From: Bacillota bacterium
GTDB taxonomy: Bacteria > Bacillota > Clostridia > Lachnospirales > Lachnospiraceae
Direction of reading: 5' to 3'
DNA: 64,000 nt
Assembly (NCBI GenBank): GCA_023414875.1
Contig: JAEZMV010000015.1
Coordinates: 124,001-188,000 of the forward strand
This document shows positions 24,931-35,026 of the stretch, one piece after another. The notes below the pieces were generated by a model that was not told the DNA's origin, searched no databases, and saw only the letters and a list, made by a program, of their open reading frames with translations. A program made the translations under genes and the position numbers. The number at the start of each line of letters is the position of its first letter. Position 1 is the first letter of the stretch.

Positions 24931-27900
24931 CTACTCAACCGTAGTCCAATCCATTTTTATATTAATAGGTTCTGCCTCCGCCATCTGTTTGTAAATCTCA
25001 TATCGCTCCTTTGCCAATAACTCAGCCTGACGGAATAAATCTTCTGACTGATCAGGAAAGGCCTTTTCCAAGGAGCTATATCGCACTTGATCCATGATAA
25101 AGTCTCGGAAGCTTTCCGTAGGCTCTTTGGAATCTAATACAAAAGGATTTTTACCTTCACCCTTTAGATCCGGATTATACCTGTACAAATGCCAGTAGCC
25201 TGATTGAACAGCTCTCTTGATTGTAGCCATACTTCTTCCCATACCTTCCTTGAGACCATGGTTGATACATGGTGCATATGCGATTACAATGGAAGGCCCA
25301 TGATGCTCTTCTGCTTCTCTAAAAGCCTTGATTAGCTGGGAATTATCTGCATTAATACCTACCTGAGCAACATATACATTACCATACGTCATCATCATAC
25401 GACCTAAATCCTTTTTACCCTGCTTTTTCCCTGAAGCAGCAAATTTGGCAATTGCTGAGGTTGGTGTTGATTTCGACGCCTGTCCGCCGGTATTGGAGTA
25501 AACCTCAGTATCAAATACAAGAACATTGACGTCTTCACCGGATGCCATAACATGATCAAGTCCTCCAAATCCGATATCATAGGCCCAGCCATCACCACCG
25601 ATTAACCAGATGGAACGTTTGGTCAAGTAATCTTTATTTTTCTTGATTTCATCTACTAATTGAGCAATTTCTACATCAGTAGAAACGAAATTCTCCAGTA
25701 CATCAAGAACCTTCTTGCTTGCTTCCTCCGACGACTTACTGTCCTCCTTATAGTGGATCCAGTCATGGAACGCTTCTTTTACTCTTTCCTCAACATTCAT
25801 ACTATTCAGAGTTCGCATATTATCGTGAAGCTTATTGCGTAATTGTTTTACTGCCAGGTACATACCAAATCCATACTCTGCATTATCTTCAAAAAGGGAG
25901 TTCGCCCAGGAGGGGCCTTTTCCTTCCCTGTTGACAGTATAAGCAGTACTGGGTGCCGAGGCGGACCAAATCGATGAACAGCCGGTAGCATTGGCAATCA
26001 TCATACGTTCCCCAAACAATTGAGTTAAGAGCTTCACATAAGGAGTCTCACCACATCCGGCACAGGCACCGGAGAATTCGATTAATGGAGCTTTAAATTG
26101 ACTGTCTTTATATATCTGACCATAGGCAAGATTCTCTTTAAAGCTTATCTGCTCCACTGCAAATTTCCAGTTCTCTACTTCTTTCGAAATCTGGGTTTCA
26201 ATCGGTTGCATTATCAAAGCCTTACCCTTTGCCGGACAAACATCGGCACAGTTACCACAACCGGTGCAATCCATCGGACTTATCTGAATCTTATAATGAT
26301 AGCCTTCGAAGTTTTTACCTGAGGCTTTCTTTACAACAAAGCTGTCTGGTGCTTTTTTAAGCTCCTCATCATCTAATAGGAAGGGCCTTATTACAGAATG
26401 TGGGCAGATAAAAGAACATTGATTACACTGAATGCATCGTTCCTCAATCCATTCGGGAACATTCACAGCGATACCACGCTTTTCATATGCTGTTGTTCCC
26501 ATAGGGAAGGTGCCGTCTTCTCTACCTGAGAAGGCACTAACCGGAAGGTCTCCACCCTTCATCTCTGACATCGGGCGCATAATTTTTCTAATGAATTCAG
26601 GCTCTTCATCGTCTTCTACAACTGTAACCTCAAGTTTTGCCCAATCCTTCGGAACATGAACCTTATGAATTGATTTTACTCCTTGATCCACTGCTTCTTG
26701 GTTCATTTTAACGATCTTTTCACCTTTTTTTCCATACATTTTATTGATGCCAGCTTTTAATTCCTTTAGGTAAATATCCTCCGGTAATACATTGGTTAAT
26801 TTAAAGAAGGCTCCCTGCATTACCATATTGATACGATTCCCAAGCCCTATCTCCTGTGCGATTTTGATTGCATTGATGGTATAGAACTTAACATCCTTTT
26901 CAGCTATCTGCTTTTTCATAATATCCGGAAGGTTATTCTCTAATTCTTCTCCTTCCCATTGGGTGTTCAAAACAAATACTCCACCTTGTTTAATACTTTG
27001 CAAAAGGTCATACTTATTGACATAGGAAGGATTATGGCAAGCAACATAATCTGCATGGGAAACAAGATACTCAGAACGTATCCGTTCCTTACCAAACCTA
27101 AGATGGGATACGGTTAAGCCGCCGGATTTCTTTGAGTCATAATCAAAATAAGCCTGAACCAATAAATCGGAATTTTCACCGATAATTTTAATCGCTTCCT
27201 TATTTGCTCCAACGGTACCGTCTGAACCAAGTCCCCATATCTGACAGGATATCATATCCTCAGGCTCTGCATGAATACCCTTTACAGCCTGTAAGGAGGT
27301 CTTAGTAACATCATCATCAATTCCAATTGTAAATGAATTCTTCGGATTCTTTTCCTTTAAATTATTATAAACTGCAGCGATATCGCTTGGGTTCGTATCC
27401 TTAGAGCCCAGACCATATCTTCCTCCGTAAATCTCCGGAGCACCTGCCACTCCCTTATAGCAGGCGCAAACGTCCATATAAAGCGGTTCTCCTATCGCTC
27501 CGGGTTCTTTTGTTCTATCCAGTACTGCAACTTTTTTCACGGACTTTGGCATGCATTTAAGAAAATGCTCGGTAGAGAATGGACGATATAATCTTACCTT
27601 AATTAAACCGTACTTTTCACCAAGATTATTAAAATAATCAATGGTTTGTTCTATTGTCTGAGTTACAGAACCCATAGCGACAATGATATACTCTGCATCG
27701 CTCGGGCCATAATAATCAAATAAATTATAGGTTCTTCCTGAGTACTCTCCCAGCTTCTTCATATATTCTTCAACAATTGGTACAATATCCTGATAGAAAG
27801 GATTGGAGGCTTCTCTTCCTTGAAAATATACATCCGAGTTTTGTGCAGTACCGCGGACTACCGGATGATTTGGAGAAAGTGCCCGGTCTCTGAATTCCTG

Positions 27901-28500
27901 GATAGCATTCATATCGACCATCTCAGCATAATCTCTATATTCTAAAACTTCAATTTTTTGTACTTCATGTGAGGTTCGAAAACCGTCAAAGAAGTGTACA
28001 AAGGGAAGTCTTCCCTTAATTGCTGATAAATGAGCAACCGGTGCAAGATCAGCAACCTCTTGAACTGAACCGGAAGCAAGCATTGCACAACCGGTTTGTC
28101 TTGTTGCCATAACATCCTGATGATCTCCAAAGATATTGAGCGCATGAGCTGCAATTGATCTTGCACTGACATGAATTACACCTGGTAATAACTCACCCGC
28201 CGCTTTATACATATTTGGTATCATCAATAATAATCCCTGGGACGCAGTAAAGGTGGTTGTCAGCGCACCTGCCTGTAGGGAACCGTGAAATGCACCGGAA
28301 GCGCCAGCTTCGGATTGCATTTCCACTACATTTACTTCCTGTCCGAAAATATTCTTTCTTCCTTTTGCAGCCCATTCATCCGTAGATTCCGCCATACCTG
28401 AAGAGGGTGTAATGGGATAGATTGCAGCAACCTCCGTAAAGGCATAAGCTGCATAGGCCGCAGCAGTATTACCATCCATTGTCATTTGAGTTTTTGCCAT
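24931..28500 (-). CDS. nifJ: Pyruvate:ferredoxin (flavodoxin) oxidoreductase
   Basis: A 1189-residue single-chain enzyme that converts pyruvate and CoA to acetyl-CoA, CO2 and reduced ferredoxin. Domains in order: pyruvate/TPP pyrimidine domain (TMDGNTAAAYAAYAFTEVAA, IYPITPSSGMAE), CoA and gamma domains, a 2x4Fe-4S ferredoxin domain (CIQCNQCSFICP and CTGCGNCADVCP near residues 690-760), then the TPP-pyrophosphate domain (GGDGWAYDIGFGGLDH, EVYSNTGGQASKSTP) and a proximal-cluster CAGCGETPY. The length matches the family. The start at 28500 follows GGAGGT; an ATG 4 codons earlier is part of that site. It is central to anaerobic carbon flow and likely co-transcribed with the small gene upstream. 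Confidence 0.97.
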   Translation of the reverse strand: MAKTQMTMDGNTAAAYAAYAFTEVAAIYPITPSSGMAESTDEWAAKGRKNIFGQEVNVVEMQSEAGASGAFHGSLQAGALTTTFTASQGLLLMIPNMYKAAGELLPGVIHVSARSIAAHALNIFGDHQDVMATRQTGCAMLASGSVQEVADLAPVAHLSAIKGRLPFVHFFDGFRTSHEVQKIEVLEYRDYAEMVDMNAIQEFRDRALSPNHPVVRGTAQNSDVYFQGREASNPFYQDIVPIVEEYMKKLGEYSGRTYNLFDYYGPSDAEYIIVAMGSVTQTIEQTIDYFNNLGEKYGLIKVRLYRPFSTEHFLKCMPKSVKKVAVLDRTKEPGAIGEPLYMDVCACYKGVAGAPEIYGGRYGLGSKDTNPSDIAAVYNNLKEKNPKNSFTIGIDDDVTKTSLQAVKGIHAEPEDMISCQIWGLGSDGTVGANKEAIKIIGENSDLLVQAYFDYDSKKSGGLTVSHLRFGKERIRSEYLVSHADYVACHNPSYVNKYDLLQSIKQGGVFVLNTQWEGEELENNLPDIMKKQIAEKDVKFYTINAIKIAQEIGLGNRINMVMQGAFFKLTNVLPEDIYLKELKAGINKMYGKKGEKIVKMNQEAVDQGVKSIHKVHVPKDWAKLEVTVVEDDEEPEFIRKIMRPMSEMKGGDLPVSAFSGREDGTFPMGTTAYEKRGIAVNVPEWIEERCIQCNQCSFICPHSVIRPFLLDDEELKKAPDSFVVKKASGKNFEGYHYKIQISPMDCTGCGNCADVCPAKGKALIMQPIETQISKEVENWKFAVEQISFKENLAYGQIYKDSQFKAPLIEFSGACAGCGETPYVKLLTQLFGERMMIANATGCSSIWSASAPSTAYTVNREGKGPSWANSLFEDNAEYGFGMYLAVKQLRNKLHDNMRTLNSMNVEERVKEAFHDWIHYKEDSKSSEEASKKVLDVLENFVSTDVEIAQLVDEIKKNKDYLTKRSIWLIGGDGWAYDIGFGGLDHVMASGEDVNVLVFDTEVYSNTGGQASKSTPTSAIAKFAASGKKQGKKDLGRMMMTYGNVYVAQVGINADNSQLIKAFREAEEHHGPSIVIAYAPCINHGLKEGMGRSMATIKRAVQSGYWHLYRYNPDLKGEGKNPFVLDSKEPTESFRDFIMDQVRYSSLEKAFPDQSEDLFRQAELLAKERYEIYKQMAEAEPINIKMDWTTVE

Positions 28501-28522
28501 AATGACCTCCATAATATCATTT

Positions 28523-28717
28523 TTATAACTTACTTCCGTTATCTACCCATTCCTTAGCATCAATGACACGTTCTAGGGAGGGTTTATTTACGTTATCCAC
28601 CTTATAATTACCTTCTGCATTCTGCCATGCAGCTGTGCATTCGCTATTTGTTGAATCAACTGCATTAAGCCGCTTATTTTTATCACCTTGTAGATTATTC
28701 TTTCCGTTTACTAACAT
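28523..28717 (-). CDS. DUF3787 / spore-surface-like small protein
   Basis: A 64-residue hydrophilic protein with the CTAAWQNAEGNYKVDNVNKP region and C-terminal VIDAKEWVDNGSK, which match my recollection of the DUF3787 family, some members of which are annotated as spore surface proteins in Clostridioides. It lies 22 nt upstream of PFOR on the same strand, so it may share a transcript. A good ribosome binding site (GGAGGT) precedes the ATG. The function is not established. Confidence 0.6.
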   Translation of the reverse strand: MLVNGKNNLQGDKNKRLNAVDSTNSECTAAWQNAEGNYKVDNVNKPSLERVIDAKEWVDNGSKL

Positions 28718-28893
28718 ATAATACCTCCATTCTACATGTTTCTTCTGTCTACACTATAGTCTTAAAACAAAAAAGATTTATTCTATTCATCTTTTGATAT
28801 AAGCTATTCTGTTTCATTGTTTCCTTTTTTATTAAAGTCTATTACATTACACAGCTATTTAGAGATTAAATGTTTCTAAATATCTGAATCATA

Positions 28894-28932
28894 AAAGGAC
28901 TGTGACCGTTATTCACAAGCGGCTCAGTCCTT
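28894..28932 (-). terminator. Terminator of the APC permease gene
   Basis: AAGGACTG (28895-28902) pairs with CAGTCCTT (28925-28932), with an inner CCG/CGG; on the minus strand TTTTATG follows. It lies in the 321-bp gap 28718-29038, which otherwise shows nothing. Confidence 0.7.
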
Positions 28933-29038
28933 CTATCATAAAGTCAAGATTTCTTAATTAAATAAGCACCGGCTAATCCTTTTCTATCAATTAATTTTAT
29001 CCCTCTGAAATCAAGCTCTAAGTAAGTATTTATACGAT

Positions 29039-30376
29039 TTATAAAATATTATTTTTATTAGCTCTGCAATATATCCATCCGGCGAAAATAATACTAAAAC
29101 AGATCAAAAAATAATATATGAATAATGGATGTGTTATACTTCCCGATATAATCACAAGTGATCCAATCATTGCCAGAACAGGAATTACATAACCCATAAC
29201 TTTACTCTGAATTACTCCCTTTTTTGTCAATCTCATTACTGCAAAATAGAGAACGATATAATTCAGATAACTTACACCGATTGCAATCTCGGATACATCG
29301 CCGCGCATCCCATATTTTTGTGAAATATAATGTATAGCCATCCAAAACATTGACAGTAAATAGGCAAGGATTGCAGAATTAAGCGGCATACCTCCCAGTC
29401 TTTCATCTTCTTTTTTGATCCAAGAGCTTCCGGGAATCATATTACGAAGTGCCAGCGAATACGGCATTCTGATAAAACCAAGTGTAATACCGTTTACCGT
29501 ACCCAGCACTGAGATTACCACAAATACCAAAATCACTCTAGCACCAATTTTTCCAAACAAAAGGGTTACCGCAGTGAAGACCGAGCTGTCTTGCTGTTCC
29601 AGTACGACGTCCGGGCCTAATAAGGAGGATATCCCTACGAAGTACAAAATATATACAAGTAAAATCATAAGTGGTGATATCGTAAGTGCAAGGGGTAAGT
29701 TACGCTTACTGTTTTTAATCTCACTACAGATGCTCGTAGAAATAATCCAACCATCGAAGGAGAATGCAATCGGTGCAAAGGCAGCCAACCATCCCCAGGA
29801 AATTGCATCACTGCGAAAGTTCTGAATATCATCCATAACCAACGGACCGGGATTACCAATGAACAAACCATATACTGCTATGATAATCAGAGGTAACATT
29901 TTGATAATCATTGCTGCATTTTGAAAATATCCACCTAATTTAGCCGATAAAATATTAACAATGAATAGAAAAGTTAAACTGCCTACCCCAATTAATGTAG
30001 AGTTTTCCAATGTAAACTCAATTTCAAATAGCTGAGTAATATAAATGCCTGTCACCCAAGCAACAACGGCTGCAAGCGTGGGTAAATAAAGAAAGGTTTG
30101 GAACCATCCAAACGCACAAGAAGAATCAATTCCCACGAATTCTTCTGTATAAGATATTAACCCCCCGGGCTTGTCTGTTAAATTCGCTAGCTGAGAAATC
30201 GCCAAACAACCAAAAATGATAGCAATTGCAGCTATAATAAAAATAATAATTCCAAGTAATACATTACCATTGGTATAAGCTAGTACATTATCTGCCTTAA
30301 AAAAAATACCGGATCCGATTACTATTCCGGTAATCATGGTTATCGATGTAAATAAACCATATTTTCTTTTATTCAT
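29039..30376 (-). CDS. APC-superfamily amino-acid permease
   Basis: A 445-residue protein with twelve predicted helices. The N-terminal SITMITGIVIGSGIFFKADNVL carries the G-S-G-I-F motif of helix 1 that binds substrate backbone in the APC family. Helix 6 reads FAPIAFSFDGWIISTSICSEIKNSKRNLP, also typical. It resembles the LAT/SteT serine-threonine exchanger group, though the substrate cannot be fixed. ATG 30376 has GGAAGG upstream. It is a single gene with its own terminator. Confidence 0.85.
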   Translation of the reverse strand: MNKRKYGLFTSITMITGIVIGSGIFFKADNVLAYTNGNVLLGIIIFIIAAIAIIFGCLAISQLANLTDKPGGLISYTEEFVGIDSSCAFGWFQTFLYLPTLAAVVAWVTGIYITQLFEIEFTLENSTLIGVGSLTFLFIVNILSAKLGGYFQNAAMIIKMLPLIIIAVYGLFIGNPGPLVMDDIQNFRSDAISWGWLAAFAPIAFSFDGWIISTSICSEIKNSKRNLPLALTISPLMILLVYILYFVGISSLLGPDVVLEQQDSSVFTAVTLLFGKIGARVILVFVVISVLGTVNGITLGFIRMPYSLALRNMIPGSSWIKKEDERLGGMPLNSAILAYLLSMFWMAIHYISQKYGMRGDVSEIAIGVSYLNYIVLYFAVMRLTKKGVIQSKVMGYVIPVLAMIGSLVIISGSITHPLFIYYFLICFSIIFAGWIYCRANKNNIL

Positions 30377-30410
30377 TCTAGTCCTTCCCTTCTGTCTTTG
30401 CACTGAGTAT

Positions 30411-30442
30411 AGAGCTGTTACATCATTGTATGCAACAGCTCT
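30411..30442. repeat. Hairpin upstream of the permease
   Basis: AGAGCTGTT (30411-30419) and AACAGCTCT (30434-30442), a perfect 9-bp stem between the genes ending at 30472 and starting at 30376. It may terminate the upstream gene or sit in the permease leader; no T-run. Confidence 0.5.
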
Positions 30443-30471
30443 TATATCATATGATATCTATATGAAAACAC

Positions 30472-30822
30472 CTAGATTATAATATCCTTTTTATCCTTTA
30501 TAGGTTGTTTTTCAGGTTTATAAAAGAATACCTTAATGATATAATCTACTTCGGATTCTACTCCAAAAAGAAATTGCCCGCACTCGTCTGTAAAAGTAAA
30601 TGTAATCGGTGTTAAATCGCAGTTTTCGCAACAATCTTTTGGGTCGTTTTTTTTAAACAGCTTAACTAATGCACCTTTCACCGGCTTACCACTAGGGAAT
30701 TTAACAACCCCATGAATCGCAGCTCTTTTTTCCTCTCTCAGTACGATACATAAATCCCTTTCCTCGTTTGGTTTCAATTGTTCACTTCCACAAAGCTCGA
30801 TTTTCTCTAATTTCCAGCCCAT
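30472..30822 (-). CDS. Carboxypeptidase-regulatory-like domain protein
   Basis: A 116-residue protein without a signal peptide. The stretch AAIHGVVKFPSGKPVKGALVKLF then FTDECGQFLFGVESEVDYIIKVF is the beta-sandwich of the CarboxypepD_reg-like fold. A Cys cluster (CCENCD) in the middle loop is unusual and could form disulfides or bind metal. Similar short proteins occur in spore-forming Clostridia; a spore-surface role is a guess. Single gene. Confidence 0.65.
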   Translation of the reverse strand: MGWKLEKIELCGSEQLKPNEERDLCIVLREEKRAAIHGVVKFPSGKPVKGALVKLFKKNDPKDCCENCDLTPITFTFTDECGQFLFGVESEVDYIIKVFFYKPEKQPIKDKKDIII

Positions 30823-31039
30823 TGTTTCACCTCTCTTCTTAAATTTTCAGAAGGATATTGACAACAACTCGCTTCATTTTCATTATTGTCTATCCACTAT
30901 TATCATATTCGAGGTGTCGAATAATGTTACTCAGGATAGAATAAAAAAGAATATTCCTTGTGGATGCAGATTATCTGAAATGATTCATATAAATGATCTA
31001 ATATGATTATTTATTACTTTCTTTATTAAACAGTCTCTC

Positions 31040-31666
31040 TTATTTTATTAATATTGCCCTGACCGGAGCCGCCTCTGCCCCAATAATATTAATCGGTGCG
31101 GCAAATAAAAGATATTCTCCTTCTTCAATGTCCTTGAGTATCAAGCCTTCCAGTATGTGTGCTCCAATACTCATCAATTGAAGATGTGTTTCATGCGCGG
31201 GTTGACTTCGTTCAATACCGAGAGCATCGATTCCAACCCCTTTAATCTTCATTTCGGTTAAATACTGTGCTCCTGATTTCTCAAGAAAGATAAATTCACC
31301 TTCTAATAGATTCTCAAAGGAATTTCTAGTTTTCAAAAGCAAAAAATCTCCTTCTGATATTCCTTTACCCTTCAGGTCATTCGCTGTGATTTTATCTTTC
31401 ACTGAAGTTAAATCAAGTACCCTACACTTTGTTATCACCTGATTCAAATCCAAGGTTTCAATCGTATTTCCATCGGGAATCATATGCAGAGATCGATCGA
31501 GATGAGTTCCGGTATGAAGATTCATCTCAATTTTACTTTCATATGCGTTACCTGTGTTAAAGTCGCTTTCAACCCAGTACTTCGGACGCTTTGATTCTTT
31601 TCCCTTATATACCGGCATATGAATAGAAATCGGCATTGATATATCATATATCTTTTTATCTATCAT
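31040..31666 (-). CDS. Cyclase/kynurenine-formamidase-family metal hydrolase
   Basis: A protein of about 208 residues with the family signature LHTGTHLDRSLHMIPDG, which supplies the metal-binding His and Asp, followed by GKGISEGDFLLLKTRNSF and KIKGVGIDALGIERSQPAHETHLQLM. Members open lactam, amide or cyclic substrates in the cytoplasm. It directly follows zwf in the gnd-zwf unit, with the start at 31666 about 31 nt after the zwf stop; longer starts at 31693 and 31723 would overlap zwf. No 6-phosphogluconolactonase is in the window, so it could fill that step, but this is inference. Confidence 0.8.
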   Translation of the reverse strand: MIDKKIYDISMPISIHMPVYKGKESKRPKYWVESDFNTGNAYESKIEMNLHTGTHLDRSLHMIPDGNTIETLDLNQVITKCRVLDLTSVKDKITANDLKGKGISEGDFLLLKTRNSFENLLEGEFIFLEKSGAQYLTEMKIKGVGIDALGIERSQPAHETHLQLMSIGAHILEGLILKDIEEGEYLLFAAPINIIGAEAAPVRAILIK

Positions 31667-31697
31667 TTTCTTATGATTCACCTTACCTTTCATCCAT

Positions 31698-33167
31698 TTA
31701 TACGTGCCACCACTTCCGTCCATCCTTTGCTAATAATTCAAATGCCCTAATCGGTCCCATAGAACCTGCATCATAGTTTGGAAACTGGCTTCTTTTTTGT
31801 TCTCTATATTTTATTAAATAATCCGCTATATTCCATGCAGATTCTACTTCGTCCCATCTGGAAAACAACGTGGCGTCACCCCGTAATATATCATAGATTA
31901 GACGTTCGTAGGCTTCCGGAGTATTTCCCTGAGTAGGATTTATTGAACTGGTATCCATTTTCGTAGGTACGATACCGTTGTGAGTCTGAAAATCCTTTGT
32001 ATTAAATTGAAAAAAAACACCGACATTGGGTTGAATTCTAAGAACCAGTAAATTAGGCTCCTGTATATTCTGATCTTTAAAATATAAAATGTTTGGTAAG
32101 GATTTAAACTGTACCACAATTTCTGCCGAGCTCTTTCCCAGTCGCTTGCCTGTTCTGATATAGAAAGGTGTTCCTGCCCATCTAAAATTATTAATATGAA
32201 GTTTTAATGCAACAAAGGTTTCTGTACTGGAATCCTTTGGTACATTTAACTCCTCACGATACCCCGGAACCGGATTACCATCGATAACTCCCGAGCCATA
32301 TTGTCCGAAAACAACATTGTTTTTAAGAAACTCTGGATTGATTTCTTCAATCGCCTCCAATACCTTTTGCTTTTCTGTCCGAATTGAATCCATTTTAAGG
32401 TTGATTGGAGGTTCCATTGCAACTAAGGATAGTATTTGAATAATGTGATTTTGAATCATATCCCTCATTGCCCCTGAATGCTCATAATATCCGCCTCTGG
32501 TGCCAACACCAAGCTTTTCGGTTAAGGAAATCTGTATATTATCAATGAATTTATTACTCCATATTGACTCAAAGATTGAATTGCAAAATCGAAGTACCAT
32601 GATGTTTTGTATCATTTCTTTACCAAGATAATGATCAATTCGGTATATACTCTTTTCAGGAAATACCTCAAGTATTTTATTGTTTAACGTACTAGCAGTC
32701 TTAAGATCTTTTCCGAAGGGCTTTTCTATAATTAATCGACTCCAGGCATCCGGCCTTGTTGCCATATTACTAATATGAAGTCCCTGTACTATGGTTTCAA
32801 AATACTCAGGAGCAACTGCCAGATAGAACACCCGATTTCCACCGGAATGAACCGTACCATCAAGATCCTCCAGATAACTCTTTAAATCTATAAAGCCTTC
32901 CAATTTCGTAAAATCAAACTGATAGTAATGTATCATATCCCGAAGTTTAGCCCATATCACCTCATCAATTTTATTTCTGGAATGCTTATTAATTGAATCA
33001 TAAACATCTTGTTTATATTCCTCTTCCGTTTTATCTCTACGCCCTACTGATACGATAGAAAAATGTTCCGGTATCAGCTTATCTATCACAAGATTATATA
33101 AGGCCGGCATTAGTTTTCGCTGCGTCAGATCACCTGTACCGCCGAATATTACTAAGATTGCTGACAT
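31698..33167 (-). CDS. zwf: Glucose-6-phosphate 1-dehydrogenase
   Basis: A 489-residue enzyme of the oxidative pentose phosphate pathway that makes 6-phosphogluconolactone and NADPH. The NADP-binding FGGTGDLTQRKL is at the N-terminus, the active-site RIDHYLGKE near residue 175 and the conserved EKPFG just before it. The length matches the family. ATG 33167 has GGGAGAT upstream. It lies 97 nt behind gnd and 31 nt before the cyclase gene, in one likely operon. Confidence 0.96.
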   Translation of the reverse strand: MSAILVIFGGTGDLTQRKLMPALYNLVIDKLIPEHFSIVSVGRRDKTEEEYKQDVYDSINKHSRNKIDEVIWAKLRDMIHYYQFDFTKLEGFIDLKSYLEDLDGTVHSGGNRVFYLAVAPEYFETIVQGLHISNMATRPDAWSRLIIEKPFGKDLKTASTLNNKILEVFPEKSIYRIDHYLGKEMIQNIMVLRFCNSIFESIWSNKFIDNIQISLTEKLGVGTRGGYYEHSGAMRDMIQNHIIQILSLVAMEPPINLKMDSIRTEKQKVLEAIEEINPEFLKNNVVFGQYGSGVIDGNPVPGYREELNVPKDSSTETFVALKLHINNFRWAGTPFYIRTGKRLGKSSAEIVVQFKSLPNILYFKDQNIQEPNLLVLRIQPNVGVFFQFNTKDFQTHNGIVPTKMDTSSINPTQGNTPEAYERLIYDILRGDATLFSRWDEVESAWNIADYLIKYREQKRSQFPNYDAGSMGPIRAFELLAKDGRKWWHV

Positions 33168-33264
33168 ATTCTCATCTCCCACTTCAATTCGATCCAACTT
33201 CACTTGTACTCCCTCCTTCCACTTGTATCATATGATTATATTGTATCGTTATGATCTGTAAAAC

Positions 33265-34662
33265 TTACCACTGGGTATGAAATATGCCCTCTCTGTCCGT
33301 TCTTTCATAGGTATGTGCACCAAAATAGTCTCTTTGAGCCTGTAATAAATTCATAGGAAGTTCATCAGAGCGATAGCTGTCATAATACGATAAAGAACTT
33401 GTAAATGCCGGAACTGATATCCCTGATGAAATCGCGGTTTTTATTACCTCTCTCCATTCCACCTGATAATTTGCAATAATATCGGTAAAGTATGGTTCCA
33501 GCAATAAGTTAACTAGTTTTGGATTATTATCATATGCCCTTGTAATTTGATTTAAAAATTGAGCTCTGATAATGCATCCACCACGAAAAATCTTCGCAAT
33601 ACTACCTAGTTGAAGGTCCCATCCATAATGATCGGAGGCGGCTTTCATAAGACCAAAGCCTTGAGCATAGGCACATATCTTACTTGCATATAAGGCTTTT
33701 CTAATAGCTTCAATGAAATCCTTTGACTTGACATCCAAATTGCCAGGTCCCTTTAGTGTCTTGCTTGCAAGGATACGTTCCTCCTTCATAGATGAAATAT
33801 ATCGTTCAAATACTGCAGTTGTTATCGTAGGGGTCGGTACTCCCAGGTCGAGTGATATCTGACCCGTCCATTTTCCGGTCCCCTTTTGGCCTGCCACATC
33901 AAGAATGGAATCAACAATATAATTATCCGAATCCACCTCTTTTTTACCAAAGATATCTGCCGTAATGTCTATTAGATAACTGTTCAGCTCCCCACGATTC
34001 CAGTCCTTAAAAACTTCGTGAAGCTCGGGAGGAGTCAATTTTAATATCTTTTTCATAATAAAATATGCTTCGCTAATTAGTTGCATATCAGCATATTCAA
34101 TTCCGTTATGAACCATCTTAACAAAATGACCGGCACCATCTTTTCCGATATAATCGCAACAGGGCTCCTGATCGACCTTCGCGGATATTGCTGTTAGAAC
34201 CTGTTCCATCATCAGATAAGCTTCTTTATTACCTCCGGGCATAATAGCGGGACCTTTTCTTGCACCCTCTTCTCCTCCAGAAATTCCGGTTCCAAGAAAA
34301 TGGATACCAAGCTCCTCTAACTCTTTGCTTCTTCTTATACTATCTAAATAATAAGAATTACCACCATCCATTATAAGGTCACCCTTGGTTAAAAGGGGGA
34401 GAAGCATCCTAATTGTTTCATCCACTGCTTCGCCTGCCTTAACCATTAAAATAATTTTTCGAGGAACCTCAAGCGATTCAATAAATTCCTCCAAAGAATA
34501 AGGTCCATATAGATCCTTTCCATCAGCTTCTTTTAATATCTCCTTAATCTTTCCGGGGGATCGGTTAAATACAGATACCGAAAATCCACGATCTGCAATA
34601 TTAAGAGCCAGGTTTTTCCCCATAACCGCAAGACCGAATACTCCAATCTGATGCTTTTTCAT
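33265..34662 (-). CDS. gnd: 6-phosphogluconate dehydrogenase
   Basis: A 465-residue enzyme that oxidatively decarboxylates 6-phosphogluconate to ribulose 5-phosphate. Features are the NADP-binding GLAVMGKNLALNIADRGF, VFNRSPGK, GTGISGGEEGARKGPAIMPGG, HFVKMVHNGIEYADMQLI and the C-terminal GAHTYERTDREGIFHTQW. ATG 34662 is set by GGAGG overlapping an upstream ATG. It is the first gene of the gnd-zwf-cyclase unit; a Crp/Fnr-like palindrome lies 266 nt upstream. Confidence 0.96.
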   Translation of the reverse strand: MKKHQIGVFGLAVMGKNLALNIADRGFSVSVFNRSPGKIKEILKEADGKDLYGPYSLEEFIESLEVPRKIILMVKAGEAVDETIRMLLPLLTKGDLIMDGGNSYYLDSIRRSKELEELGIHFLGTGISGGEEGARKGPAIMPGGNKEAYLMMEQVLTAISAKVDQEPCCDYIGKDGAGHFVKMVHNGIEYADMQLISEAYFIMKKILKLTPPELHEVFKDWNRGELNSYLIDITADIFGKKEVDSDNYIVDSILDVAGQKGTGKWTGQISLDLGVPTPTITTAVFERYISSMKEERILASKTLKGPGNLDVKSKDFIEAIRKALYASKICAYAQGFGLMKAASDHYGWDLQLGSIAKIFRGGCIIRAQFLNQITRAYDNNPKLVNLLLEPYFTDIIANYQVEWREVIKTAISSGISVPAFTSSLSYYDSYRSDELPMNLLQAQRDYFGAHTYERTDREGIFHTQW

Positions 34663-34927
34663 AATTGCCTCCATTCCTGCGCAAGTTAAATTTCTTATAT
34701 TATCGATAAATGCGCATAACTTTCACTTACTATTATTCTATAATCATTATTATTATAATAACTTCCATACTTCCTCTGAACTCATAATATCTCACCCATA
34801 TGTTCATCCTCGTTATTCATTATTTACGAGTGATCTGTTTTTGAATAACATATCATATTAATATAGTACTGTGATATTTTACTAACTGTGTCATTTTTTA
34901 AGTTTAAGTTATTATGTTTTCCCTTTC

Positions 34928-34943
34928 TGTGATTTAAATCACG
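34928..34943. promoter_or_regulatory. Crp/Fnr-type palindrome
   Basis: TGTGATTTAAATCACG matches the TGTGA-N6-TCACA geometry and also GTGAT-N4-ATCAC. It lies in the 364-bp gap between gnd and the HEAT-like gene. The window encodes a Crp/Fnr-family regulator 3.2 kb away whose recognition helix is compatible. Confidence 0.45.
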
Positions 34944-34963
34944 TTTTATATATAATAAGAAAA

Positions 34964-34978
34964 GCCAATATACTTGGC
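34964..34978 (-). terminator. Short bidirectional terminator-like hairpin
   Basis: GCCAA-N5-TTGGC (34964-34978) with T-rich tracts on both sides, 49 nt past the stop of the HEAT-like gene. Confidence 0.55.
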
Positions 34979-35026
34979 ATTTTTTATTATATGAAAAAAT
35001 AATAATTCTATTAAAACTTCTTTAAG

